Origin: Peronospora farinosa
Lineage: Eukaryota > Oomycota > Peronosporomycetes > Peronosporales > Peronosporaceae
Length of the DNA: 64,000 nt
Assembly (NCBI GenBank): GCA_947646735.1
Contig: CANTFK010000528.1
Location: 140,497 to 204,496 of the forward strand
Direction: 5' to 3'
The notes below the pieces were generated by a model. The model was given only the letters and a program-made list of their open reading frames with translations. It was not told where the DNA came from and did not search any database. Each line of letters opens with the position of its first letter. Positions within the stretch are counted from its first letter, which is position 1. Positions 39,793 through 50,532 of the stretch are shown in pieces. A program made the translations under genes and the position numbers.

Positions 39793-41760
39793 GTGGCAAG
39801 CATTACGCCTCGCGAAAATGTGGACTCTATTCTATCTTCAATCGCCCCAAAGAAACACCCGCGCCAAGCTATCACGGTGGTTCCTCCTACAGTCGAACCC
39901 GAGGAAGTCTTGTACGTGGTCAGTTTCGATGGGTCTGCACGAGTTAGACGTGGGGGCGGAGCCTGCAGTGCAATCGTATGGCAACTCCCAGGGTGGACCG
40001 TGATTGCAGCAGCGTCAAGATATTTAACGGAGGCAACGGTAAACGAAGCAGAGTATGAGGGCCTATTGTTATGTTTTAGCCTACTGGAGAAATTTGATCG
40101 TAGACGTCTGGTGGTGTGCGGTGATTCCAATCTGGTAATCCGTCAAATGCGAGGGGAAATTGAATGCAAGGCACCAGGTCTCACGGTACGAAGGTTGAAG
40201 GCCCTGGACGGGCTCTTTTCCTGGCCAGCCCATGGGTTTCTACACATTAAGCGTAAATGGAACCAGAGTGCGGACCGTCTCGCTAACGCGGCCCTGCAAC
40301 AACAACAAGGGGTCAAAATAATACTTGAGGAAGAGTGGAAAGACCTCGAAGAGATTAATCGTCTGCCTGAACTCTTGGTACCCAAGAATCCCAGCCCAGC
40401 AATGCGAATTACAGCTGTCACGAGGTCTCGGGTCCGGTCCAGGATGCCTACAGAGGTTGTGCAAGAAGAGGTGGTGCAACGGATACGAATTGAGCGAATT
40501 TCGGCTGCCCAAGACAAAGAAATGTGGATACGGGATTTGAAGCTCTACTTACGGGGTGAGTGGAGCAGTTTACCCGCAGAAGTGGCGTTGGCATGCGGCA
40601 AGATCGAGACGAATTACGCTTTGGATGATGACGGACTTATATTGTATTGCCCGGGTCTGGGGACAGCTGAAGAGGATCGCGATGGGTGGATCCGGCTAGT
40701 GATACCTGAAAGCCTACAACAAGATTTTCTGCACCATTACCACAAGAGTCTTGAAGGGGGACACCAAGGAATCGGCCGCACGTACCAGCGGATACGAAGG
40801 CATTTCCATTGGAGAGGGTTGTTTCGAAGTGTACAGCGCTTCGTTGGTACTTGTGTCGACTGTGAGACCGGAAAAGGTGGATCCACCTTACGAGGAAAGA
40901 CCCCAGGGAATGTTCGGGCAACCTACCCATTTCAGGTCATCGCGATGGATCATATTCCATCGTTGCCCAAGTCGTTTAAGGGAAACACGGAGCTGTTGAT
41001 ATGGGTGGACCTGTTTACTGGTTATGTAATTGCTAAGGCCAGCTCATCGAGGTCGGCTCAAACCGTGGCAGAAGGGTACGAAGAATGTGTATTTCGAAGG
41101 TTTGGGGCTAGTGAGGCGATCCGACACGACAGGGAACCAAGTTTCATGTCGAATTTCTTTCGTGCTTTCAACCGCATGATTGGGCAAAAGCAGCGGGTCA
41201 CCATGGTCTACCGGCCGCAGGCCAATGGAACTGCGGAAAGGATGGTACAGACGATCACCCGAGCTATCAAGATGTATGTGTCGGAGGTGGACCAGAAAGA
41301 TTGGGATGCATACGCGGAACGGCTCACATTTGCGCTGAACACGGCGCAGTACCGGGTCCGAAAGGAGACTTCGTTCTACCTGGTGCATGGTTATGACGCA
41401 CGAAGCACGTTGGAGGCCACTATACCGCTGGGTAGTGCCAGGCGGCGTGACTGTGACCCCCGACGGTGGCGATATGGCGTACAGCGACAGTATCGCCGGG
41501 CAAGGGAACAAATCAACGAGTTATTGCGATCAGCAATGGAAAGTCGAGCCGAAATTCACAATGAAGAGGTGGCGAATAGCATGATTGAGGCAGAATCTCA
41601 GGTGTGGTTGTATCCAGACCGGGTCAAGGAAGGCTATGCCCGAAAATTGGCCCACCTATGGCATGGGCCATTCCGAGTACGGGAGATGGTGGGGGACCAT
41701 GCAGCTCGCCTGGATATCAGTGGGACCGATTATCGCATTTACCCGCTGGTGCAACTTTAG
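39793..41760 (+). CDS. Element C second RNase H and integrase (655 aa)
   Basis: The archaeal/plant-type RNase H comes first (VVSFDGSARVRRGGGACSAI, TVNEAEYEGLLLCF, VVCGDSNLVIRQMRG, WNQSADRLANAAL). The integrase follows: HHYHKSLEGGHQGIGR, CVDCETGKGG, AMDHIPSLPK, AIRHDREPSFMS, PQANGTAERMVQ. The uninterrupted frame shows the domain order clearly. Confidence 0.88.
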   Translation: MASITPRENVDSILSSIAPKKHPRQAITVVPPTVEPEEVLYVVSFDGSARVRRGGGACSAIVWQLPGWTVIAAASRYLTEATVNEAEYEGLLLCFSLLEKFDRRRLVVCGDSNLVIRQMRGEIECKAPGLTVRRLKALDGLFSWPAHGFLHIKRKWNQSADRLANAALQQQQGVKIILEEEWKDLEEINRLPELLVPKNPSPAMRITAVTRSRVRSRMPTEVVQEEVVQRIRIERISAAQDKEMWIRDLKLYLRGEWSSLPAEVALACGKIETNYALDDDGLILYCPGLGTAEEDRDGWIRLVIPESLQQDFLHHYHKSLEGGHQGIGRTYQRIRRHFHWRGLFRSVQRFVGTCVDCETGKGGSTLRGKTPGNVRATYPFQVIAMDHIPSLPKSFKGNTELLIWVDLFTGYVIAKASSSRSAQTVAEGYEECVFRRFGASEAIRHDREPSFMSNFFRAFNRMIGQKQRVTMVYRPQANGTAERMVQTITRAIKMYVSEVDQKDWDAYAERLTFALNTAQYRVRKETSFYLVHGYDARSTLEATIPLGSARRRDCDPRRWRYGVQRQYRRAREQINELLRSAMESRAEIHNEEVANSMIEAESQVWLYPDRVKEGYARKLAHLWHGPFRVREMVGDHAARLDISGTDYRIYPLVQL

Positions 41761-41829
41761 AAGTTGAAGCTAGTCCGGCAATATCCTGACAGACCGAATA
41801 CGGTTTTGGTGGTGAAATAAACGGATCAG

Positions 41830-42102
41830 GTGGATTTTGACGAAGCCCTGCTACCAGAGGATAGCTGGGATGCGGAATTGAAAGACAATGAGTATGAAGT
41901 GGAGATGATTATCGACAAGCGCATGGGAAGAAAAACTCGATATGGTCGTATTCAATGTGAATACCTGGTGCAGTGGAAAGGATACTCCGATCCGTCGTGG
42001 GTAGACGAGGTGGACCTCAATTGCGATGGACTACTTGAGGACTACGAACGCAGGCAAGTCACTCGGAATCGTTTTGAGGTGATGCAGAGCCATGAGGAGT
42101 AG
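41830..42102 (+). CDS. Element C chromodomain (90 aa)
   Basis: YEVEMIIDKRMGRKTRYGR, YLVQWKGYSDPSWVDEVDL: chromodomain with conserved Trp-Lys-Gly-Tyr core, aligned with 12500-12660 of B. It is separated from integrase by one stop at 41758-41760 and another stop before 41830. Confidence 0.85.
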   Translation: MDFDEALLPEDSWDAELKDNEYEVEMIIDKRMGRKTRYGRIQCEYLVQWKGYSDPSWVDEVDLNCDGLLEDYERRQVTRNRFEVMQSHEE

Positions 42103-42360
42103 AAGGGAGAGTTCATCTTGGGAAGTCCAAGATGATGCAAGAAGGAGGTGTTATTTGTTGCATGCACAGAAATTGGTCAAATATGTATTCTAGAAGTGCA
42201 GCAGAACAAGAAGAGTGAAGTATTGCTAACCTGTAGAGGACACCGAGGGACTATCTAAGATATGGCACCAAAGAGGAAGATCGAGAATGTGCTTGGGATT
42301 TCGAGGTGAAATGGCATTATCTCGGCTTATTAAGGATGCACTTAAAGCTAGTGATAACCC

Positions 42361-43305
42361 TCAGGCGGTGTCGGGTGGAGAAAACTTGCCATGGAGACGG
42401 GGAACCCCGAAAGCGGGATGCTCGTGGATGTTCTTGTGGTAAAAGATGCGCCACGGTTCGACATCATCCACCACCTGCAACGCCGCCATAAGCCCCGGTT
42501 GAGAACTCTCCTGGTTGACCCTTGGGGTCCAGTAAGACAGTTGACGCGTGGGGGTAACGGGCTGGAAGAAGGGGTCCAGCAGGATGTCCAAGTCACAGTG
42601 ACCTGCTACCATCCCCTGCAGGACCTTCTTCAGCACTCCCATCCAAGCCTGTGTCGCCTTGGCCCGTCGTTTTTTCCTGGCGTTGTAAATGCGGGAGATG
42701 TACGCACTGCCGGCACGAAGAGTTATGGAGAAATGAAGACGGTGCCGGTCCTCCCACAAACTCTGGCGCGATGCGTCTGCGTAGGCATCGTAAAGCTCCA
42801 CCAGTCCAACAAACCAGCCGTTTACGGAGAACGAGAGAGGATACTCAGACATCGTCTGCTTCTCCCATGGGCGCGAGTTCATCAACAGCCGGAGCTGAGA
42901 TTCCGTTACGAGACTATTAGTCTCGCCCAGGCGGTCCTTTGATCTTTTGTCTAAAGGGGGGCTCGGACCCATCCACGAAGCTGGAAGGGTTATGCGAGAC
43001 CACAGGTCCTTCACGCTTAATTGCAAGATCGCAAGGGGGCCCACCATAGAGACGGGCCATGGGGCAACGTCTTCGGTCTTGAACACACTTGGCTGGGCGT
43101 ATCCCGGAATGGATAGGCCCCAGGCGTTGGAACCAGCGGGACCTTTGGATGCTGGCACCCCTTGATCATCAGAGTCGAGACTCTTAGTATCGGACTCGGA
43201 AGGACCGAAAAGCTGGATGAACAGGTTGGAATGAGGCGTGGGCGTCTTTTCCGAGCTAAAAGAAGCAGCAAGTGACGTCTGTACCTTGGGAGGAGGCTTG
43301 TCCAT
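42361..43305 (-). CDS. Element C antisense gene, C-terminal domain (314-aa frame)
   Basis: Minus-strand frame aligned with B's 11136-12227. Shared features: PLSFSVNGWFVGLVELYDAY against PVSFPMTGWFDELKVHYFD; RQSLWEDRHRLHFS against RQALWESTHPLYLS; VAGHCDLDILLDPFFQP against IMGHCDLDILLDPFFLH; and a LMAALQVVDDVEPW region against LITALSLLDSAEPY. Conservation between two clearly diverged elements on the strand opposite pol argues for a selected protein. No known domain recognised. Confidence 0.75.
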   Translation of the reverse strand: MDKPPPKVQTSLAASFSSEKTPTPHSNLFIQLFGPSESDTKSLDSDDQGVPASKGPAGSNAWGLSIPGYAQPSVFKTEDVAPWPVSMVGPLAILQLSVKDLWSRITLPASWMGPSPPLDKRSKDRLGETNSLVTESQLRLLMNSRPWEKQTMSEYPLSFSVNGWFVGLVELYDAYADASRQSLWEDRHRLHFSITLRAGSAYISRIYNARKKRRAKATQAWMGVLKKVLQGMVAGHCDLDILLDPFFQPVTPTRQLSYWTPRVNQESSQPGLMAALQVVDDVEPWRIFYHKNIHEHPAFGVPRLHGKFSPPDTA

Positions 43306-44165
43306 TGGTTTCCCAGTGGGCCCCGCCGGTTTCGCTGGTTTCTTAGTGGACCCCGCCGGTTTTGGAAGAGGCTTCGACGTCGGTTTCAGAGTGGACCCCG
43401 CCGGTTTTGTTGGTTTCCCAGTAGATTCCGCCGGTTTTGGAAAAGACTTGGACGTTGGTTTCCCAGTGGACCCCGCCGGTTTCGAAGAGGCTTGGACGTT
43501 GGTTTCCCAGGGGACCCCGCCGTTTTCGTTGGTTTCCCAGTGGACCCCGCCGGTTTCGGAAGAGGCTTGGACGTTGGTTTCCCAGTGGACCCCGCCGGTT
43601 TGGGAAGAGGCTTGACTTTTGGTCTCCCAAAGGACCGCACTGGTTTGGACTCCGTTGATGTTGGGAGAGGACCGGACTTGGGTGTCCCAGTAGATCCCAC
43701 GGACGTCGAAGAAGGGCCGGATGTCGTTTTACGAGATAAGTCCACCACCTCTGGAGCGGGTTTCTCCACGGAAGTCACCGGGCTACCACGACGACCGTGA
43801 CCGAGCCATGGCCGCTAGCAGAGACTAGTCGCTGCTACTGGACTCGTCTTCAGGGGAACTTGGGGCACGGGTGGTCCGACGCTTCTTCGATGTGGAAAAG
43901 GCTGGAACTTCGGCAGTAGGAGACCAAGATCTTTCAGCCCTTGAAGGTCCTGGGACCTTAGTCTTAGGCGAGGCAGATCTATCCGCGGCGCTCCGAGCTA
44001 CGGCCAGCTGTTTCTGGAGTTGGTCCCGTTGGCAGGCGACTTGCTTCACGAGGTCTTTAGAGCGGGCCAGCTCATCTCGAAGTAGTGATACTTGAGATAC
44101 TGTGGACCGAAGATCGGCCGTGGTGGTATCCAACTTGGCCTCCAGCTCTTTTGGTGCAAATATAT
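43306..44165 (-). pseudogene. Element C antisense gene, coiled coil, basic patch and repeat linker
   Basis: From 44160 leftwards: a coiled coil (KELEAKLDTTTADLRS, LLRDELARSKDLVKQ), a basic TSKKRRTTRAP, an acidic SSPEDESSSSD and a stop at 43825. A Pro/Thr/Lys-rich repeat region (PLPKPAGSTGKPTSK units, 43330-43650) then reads in other frames. Order and composition follow the B gene. The repeat units (CCCGCCGGTTT) are tandem at the DNA level. Confidence 0.6.
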
Positions 44166-45442
44166 AATACCTATATATAGAGGTATAGATGTCCGGATAA
44201 AAGGGGGTGCAAATTTTCAAAAGGGGGAAGTGCAAATACAATTTCCTTATATGTAGATACAGATGTACGGATAAAGAAGAGGGGATTGGCCTCCGATGTA
44301 AGTGGACTTAGTACGGCGATATCGGCTATCGAACCATCACCGATATGGTGCGGTATTACCGATACCATACCCAAACGCTCACACTTTTAGGACAAGTATG
44401 AAAACATACAGTACTATGCACGATTCATGGTTATCTAATCGTGGTGTAATGTTGAGAAAGGTTCCAAACGTCGTGTAACCCGTTACAAGTTACCACACAA
44501 CCAGGCATCCTAGTAGCCAGAATAAGCAGTCTGTGACCCCTACATTTTACTTTCGATATTTATCGATTATGAATAATATTTTTTGTAAGCAACATACGAA
44601 TAGTTTAAGTTGTAGCTCACAGCCCAAGTAATACAATTGAGGGTAAAGAAAGCACTTTCTTGCTAATTAGCCCATCTTCGGGCAGTCTGTTACGATAATA
44701 ATAGTACTAAATATCGATGTTCATACAGTACATGCACATTTTTTACGCATAAAAATACAGTATCTTACTGGCAGGAATCGACTACTGTCTAGCACCGACG
44801 AGCCCTAGACATTGACAGAAAATAGATACGTCTTTATCTAGAAGCATTCAAGCAAGTTCGTAGTTTTGTAGTACCGTATCTGGTCCAGGCTGCCAACCTC
44901 ATCGTTTCAGCACCGGTCATTGTCAGTTAGTAAAACATGAGAGCGACGGATGTGCTGCATCGACGTAATCGGGAGAGTACGCCATGAGGCAGCCGCAGTT
45001 ATGGTTGCCGTGAGCAATCATTGCTGGACAAAAACGGCTTTGTCATATCATCCACAACCTTGTTCTTCTCTTAGCCCAGCGTAAGCTGGTTGCAATTGCG
45101 TTGAGATTTGCAGTCCGTCATGGACTTGGATGCGCAATGATTTATCATGTACAAATCGTACGATCACGAGTCGTTGATGATCGCCTGCCACATTTCACTG
45201 CTGAGGAGGCCGAGATCATTGAGGCATGATGTGGAGAGAGTCTTTTTTCGGAGATCATGGACTACAGGACTGAACTGCAGTGCACACGTTCAGCAGCGGC
45301 GATATCGTTCGGGTTAGAAGCGTCAGATGGAACACGAGGACAATTCTGATGCAAGCGGTGAGGTGCACAACCCATTATTGTCTGCCTAAAGCAATGAAGT
45401 AGGATAGCTCTATCTAGTTGTCAATACAAAAGCGTTTTACAT
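44166..45442. repeat. Gene-free AT-rich stretch with GTGCAAAT repeat units
   Basis: 44155-44275 holds related units beginning GTGCAAAT and containing GTCCGGATAAA or GTACGGATAAA. 44310-44370 has a GATACCATAC/GGTATTACCG-type inverted repeat. I see no gene between 44280 and 45442. The end abuts the LeuRS stop codon. Confidence 0.45.
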
Positions 45443-48223
45443 CTACTTTGTAACAATGTTCAACAATCCATGGGCGCCTTGCTTCTTGGGAGGAACCAAA
45501 ATCGCCTGGCACACGTCTCGGCCATGGACGTGGCGCTGCACAAAAGGGGAGTCCAGTGCCAACGCCAAGACTGCGTCCGAGTCCCTAGCCTCCAGCAAGG
45601 CAGGGTCTACAAGGATAGTATCACGCGGTTTGCCTTGCACCTGTAGCACCACTTTCACCTGAGCACGATCCAGTAGCGCAGAGTCGTAAACTGGCCATGC
45701 GGAAGCATGGACATCAGCTACATCGTCGCCGTCTTGCAAAGTCTGAAACATCTCAGCAGCAGTGTGAGGAGCCAGTGGTGCCAACATTTGAACCAAAGCA
45801 TGCAGAGCCTCTTCATATGCTGCAGAGCCTTGTAGACGAGTGCGATGCTCGCCAAGTAAGTTTGACAGCTTCATAAGCTCCGCGATAGCGACATTAAACG
45901 ACTGAAAGTCATTCAGTGCCTCCGTCACACGTTTAATCGTTCCGTGCAGCTGGTGGCGAAGCTCTTTCTCCTCGTCTCTATCTGCACGAGAAATAGCACC
46001 TCGACTGCGTGAGGCCACCACACCGTCCAATAACGACCAAACGCGTGCCAACCAGCGCGATTGACCTGCTAGGTCAGCTTCATCCCACTCCAACTCATAA
46101 GCGGGTGGTGCTTTGAATAGCACGGCAAGGCGTGTTACGTCGGCGCCATGGCGTGCACGGATCTGTTCTGGGTCCACACCATTATGCTTTGATTTGGACA
46201 TCTTTTCCCAAAGTGTTACCACGGGATGCCCAGTCTTTTTTTCTACGACGACCATGTGACCATCGGATACTACCTCTTCATATTCATCCGACGTCAAAGG
46301 GCGTAGCGAGCCCGGCGATTTGTATGTGCGCCCCAGCACCATCCCCTGAGCCAAAAGCTGAGCAAAAGGCTCATCGGTGGCCAGAAACCCTTGATCAAAC
46401 ATGAATTTGGTCACAAAGCGCGAGTACAGCAGGTGCAAAATTGCATGCTCGATGCCACCGACGTAAAGGTCCACGCCCGTGCGCTTTAGCCATGTTTGTG
46501 CTTGCTCGGGTTTAAAGGCAGCAGCATCGTTGCTAGCGTCGCAGTAGCGCATGTAGTACCACGAGCTATCAACAAACGTGTCAAGTGTGTCGGTGTCGCG
46601 CTTGGCATCGCCGCCACAACGTGGGCATTTGCAGTCCTGCCAACCAGGCATGCGCGCAAGAGGAGAGTCACTACTACCTTTTCCACGCAGGCCGGTAGCC
46701 ACATCTTTCCCCACGGGCGGCAGTACAACTGGTAAGTGCTCGGTGGGAACTCCGACCGGTCCACACGACGGACAATGAATGATTGGTACAGGAGTGCCCC
46801 AGTAACGCTGGCGTGAAACTAACCAATCCCGCAGGCGGAACTGAGTAGTGGCACATCCAACGCCCTTCTCTTCGAGACGATCGTTAATGGCCGTCGTCGC
46901 TTCCTGCGATGTCATGCCGGAAAATTCGTTAGAGTCATGCAGCACGCCATAATCTGTGAACGCCTCGTCTTCATTCCACACAACTCCGTCGCTGCTTCCC
47001 ACAACGGACCGCACTTCTAGATTGTGGTGACGCGCAAAGGATAGATCTCGACTATCGTGTGCGGGGACGCCCATGACCACACCGGTACCGTAATGTGCTA
47101 ACACGTACTCGGCCAAGTAAATGGGCACGTGACGCCCGGCAAGCGGATGATGTGCATACAGTCCTGTGAAGACTCCTGCCGTCGTGTCGCCCTTGCCTTG
47201 GTCGTCTTTACTCATTGCGCGCACCTTGGCAACGTAAGCATCGACGGCAGCCCGCTGTGCTGCCGGAACGTGTGGGAGCAAAACCTCCACCTCGACGCTG
47301 TCAGGAGCCATTGAAACGAAGCTCACACCAAAGATGGTGTCAACGCGCGTCGTGAAGACCGTCAAAGTGGTCGGTTTGACACCTGCCGCTGCATTGAGTG
47401 CAACCTGGAACTCGACTCTTGAGCCCTGCGATCGTCCAATCCATGCTGCCTGCATACGCTTCACGGCGTCCGGCCACTTGTTTAGCTGCTCAAAATGTGT
47501 TAAAACCGCCTCGACATGTTCACGCTCTGCAGTCACCTACCGTACCTTGTTCAGGTCGTCCAGCAGTCGGTCACCATACTCCGTGATACGCAGGAACCAC
47601 TGATTGAGCGAGCGCTGTTCAACGATTGCGCCAGAGCGCCAGGATCGTCCTTCTGCATCTACCTGTTCGTTGGCGAGTACTGTCTTGTCCACGGGGTCCC
47701 AATTCACGAGAGCTTCTTTGCGATAGGCCAGACCTTTTTCAAACATCTGCAAGAAGATCCACTGCGTCCACTTGTAGTAGTCAGACGAACACGTCGTAAC
47801 TTCTCGATCCCAGTCAAATTTTATGCCTAATGCTTTGAGCTGGTGCTTGGCCTGTGCAATGTTAGCCATTGTCCAGTCCGCGGGCGAGATGCCGCGCTCA
47901 ATGGCCGCGTTCTCGGCCGGTAGTCCAAAAGCGTCCCAGCCCATCGGATGCATTACGTCATATCCCTGCATACGCTTAAGACGTGCCATACAGTCGCTGA
48001 TAGTGTATACACGCACATGACCAATATGCAACTGACCCGAAGGATATGGAAACATGGAGAGGCAGTAAAAGCGCTCCTTATTCGTCTTTTCACTCACATC
48101 AACTGACTGAAGTTCCTGTTGTGCCCAGCGCTTTTGCCATTTCGTCTCAATGGTCTCCCACGCACGTAAAGACCTAGTCGCGAAGCTGCGGCGCGTCACT
48201 TTTAGCAGACGATAGTGCAACAT
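45443..48223 (-). CDS. LARS2: Mitochondrial (bacterial-type) leucyl-tRNA synthetase
   Basis: Two exons, 48223-47546 and 47485-45443, with a 60-nt GT-AG intron (47486-47545), giving about 906 aa, normal for LeuRS. Translating through the intron would meet an in-frame TAG, so it must be spliced. The N-terminus ([20 protein letters not shown]) is a likely mitochondrial presequence. HIGH lies at residues 66-69 ([10 protein letters not shown]), the CP1 editing domain contains [10 protein letters not shown] and GVPAHDSRD, the zinc-like insert has [21 protein letters not shown] is followed by the anticodon-side KMSKS at 654-658, and a C-terminal helical domain closes the protein. It charges mitochondrial tRNA-Leu. 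It is divergently paired with the V-ATPase d gene. Confidence 0.93.
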
Positions 48224-48378
48224 AATATTGTACTTTGTGGCTGGCTAGTAGTAGACGATCGGTTATGTAGCTATTATACAGTTGTGGAGCATGTAGTTTT
48301 ACCCCAAAAAATGGGCATTGCAAAGATTTTTTAGGTCAAAAATAAAATAAAACAGAACCCAAACGTGAAACGAGCAAA
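48224..48378. promoter_or_regulatory. Shared divergent promoter, LeuRS / V-ATPase d
   Basis: The 155-bp gap between the two start codons must contain both promoters. No classical TATA box is evident. The left copy of the locus has lost exactly this region. Confidence 0.55.
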
Positions 48379-50247
48379 ATGGTCGTGACGGCAGGAGACA
48401 TTTCAACTTTTAATATACAACACGGTTACGTAGAGGGACTCGTACGAGGCTTTCGGTCGGGCTTTTTAGATGATGTGGACTATCACCACCTGACGCAGTG
48501 TGAAAATCTAGAAGGTACTACAAGAGAGAGAGAGAGAGAGAAAAAAAGATCAAACGCGAAACATTCGTGCTATCTCGATCTATTAGTTTACTTTAACGGT
48601 ATTACTTTTGTGTGCCTCTGTCTGCAGATGTGAAGCTAAATCTACAGGAAACAGATTATGATCAGTTTCTAGCGGACGAGGTGAGAGGACGTCTGTTATG
48701 GCTTGTTTCACACCCGGACTACTATTACTACGACTACTACTACTACTACTAGTAGTAGTATATTATTATGGTAGTACTATTACTAACTACGATTACTATA
48801 GTCGTCGGGTACCATCTCGCCTGGCTTGATTCAGGGTGGTACAACCAATAAACTTGTGGAAGAGGTAAAGTTTTTGCGTGCACAGGCCATGGAACCACTA
48901 GGCGAATTCCTCGATTTTATCACGTACGTTACGCTCTGTTTGGATAATTGATACGATGTGTGTTGGCTACTGATTGGGGTTTGTGTATTCAGATACGAAT
49001 ACATGATCGACAATGTGATCCTTTTGCTCAAAGGAACTTTAAATGGGCGCGATGTAAACGAGCTCATTGGACAGGTGAAGGAGACTAAGAGGCTTGTTGG
49101 TAGATAGTCTTCTTTTCGATTACTGTATTCTAAAATCTCGGTCTTTTTGTTGGTGTTGTGCTACTGACAGCTCCACCCACTTGGACAGTTTGATGAGTCC
49201 ATCATGCGCAGCATTTGCACGTTCGAGCCGAACGCCAAAGGCTACACGGACCTGTACGAGACTGTGCTGATTGACACTCCTATTGGTATAGATCAAGTAC
49301 GTTTGCGTCTCTTTCTTTGCTTTGAGGCTGATGATGGCGTTCTTTCTTCTTGCAGGGACCTATTTTAGTCAATTTCTCGAGGAAAGCGCAGGAGGCGACC
49401 GCATGGACGGCACATCAGATGTGCGCAACGTCTTGGAGGAAATGCAAATGGAGCTCATCAAGAACAGCATGTTGAAATTATGGCTTGAAGATTTTTACAA
49501 TTTCTGCCAGGTGCATTCGTCTGACGATATCATGTGTTTTTTGGAGAGCGCAGACTGACAAGCTTGCCTTTTCGAAAATTGTAGAAGATTGGCGGTGATA
49601 CGGCTGTCATCATGGGGGAAATCCTTAAGGCGCGGGCTGACCGTATTGCGATCAACATTACGTTGAACTCGTTCGACACGCCGTTAAACGAGGTTTGTTG
49701 CCACGTTAATCTCTGTTACAATTAACAGCATGGACTGACTGCTTTGCATGCTGTAGCCTGCGATGCGCATCTCAGACCGCAAGCCGCTGTATCCGTCTAT
49801 TGGTTCGCTATACCCCGATGCGACGGCGCTTCTGGCGGAAGCTGGCGATGAGTCGGCACTCGGATCAGCATTGGATTCGTTCCCAGCATATCGTAAGATC
49901 TGGGAGGTTCATCAGAGTGAGGGCGTGGACAGCAAGTCCATCGACGACGCATTTTACGAGCGTGACGTCCAGATGGCGGAATTGGCGTTTCAGAGTCAAA
50001 TGCACTTCGGTACGAGTGGATCCGAGAGCATTTGTGTGTCGTGTCTGCGTATGACCAACTAACTGAGTCGTTTTGTCCCGTTGCAGCTTGCTTCTACGCG
50101 TACGTTAAGTTGAAAGAACAGGAGGTGCGCAACTTGGTGTGGATCTGCGAATGCATCGTGCAGAACCAGCGCGACGCCATCAACAATTTCATTCCAATCT
50201 TTAGCGACAGCGCTCCGTGGCGTGGCAAGGGATCAAGCAAACATTAA
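48379..50247 (+). CDS. ATP6V0D: V-type proton ATPase subunit d (V0 sector)
   Basis: Nine exons: 48379-48514, 48628-48680, 48802-48923, 48993-49074, 49171-49285, 49356-49510, 49585-49692, 49757-50009 and 50087-50247. They sum to 1185 nt (394 aa) and keep one frame; all introns are GT-AG, and a TACTAAC branch point is visible at 48781. Family features: [65 protein letters not shown] sequence in exon 7, and [17 protein letters not shown] at the end. Subunit d caps the proteolipid ring on the cytosolic side and links V0 to the central stalk. It is about 40 residues longer than the human protein, owing to insertions in exons 3 and 5-6. Complete copy of a duplicated locus. Confidence 0.92.
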
Positions 50248-50532
50248 GAGACCAGGGCGATCCTGTGTTAGCCTCTGTGTTTCTCTTCAAACAGCAGTCA
50301 CGTCGTGACTCAAAACTGCATAAGCATTGATCTCTTTCATCGATCTCTTGGGATCGCTTTGCATGATTGGCCATTTTCTCTCGATCCTGTAGCAATCAAT
50401 TCCCATTCCTCGATTAACAAACAAGCAGCACCATGGTTTAGCTAACAACTCGCTATATGGCTATCATCACTATCTCAAGCCTTACGCTTGTCTGTGCCTG
50501 TTGCTGCTTTGCAGAATCATGTGGCTGCTTTC

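Larger units (their letters stand above)
32423..44165 (+). mobile_element. Element C: Chronos-like element in circularly permuted, one-LTR form
   Basis: The order is: N-terminal part of the antisense gene (32425-32913), 3' end, a single LTR (33051-34266), PBS, gag, protease, RT, RNase H, second RNase H, integrase, chromodomain, then the rest of the antisense gene (42361-44165). The two antisense-gene pieces abut almost residue for residue when compared with element B. One complete element therefore appears, opened inside that gene. There is no second LTR. The right boundary is at about 44160, and the left abuts a G16 run (32407-32422). Confidence 0.75.

Noticed and set aside
43238..43800. Plus-strand Val/Pro/Phe-rich repeat ORFs (VSQWTPPV type)
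   Set aside because: Antisense reading of the Pro/Thr/Lys repeat linker in the element C antisense gene.
44240..45442. tRNA or other structured RNA gene in the AT-rich gap
   Set aside because: No cloverleaf or T-arm signature (GGTTCGANTCC) found by eye.
47486..47545. In-frame TAG between two LeuRS frames as a pseudogene lesion or readthrough stop
   Set aside because: It lies in a perfect 60-nt GT-AG intron whose removal restores the family sequence; the intron is also kept in the left copy.
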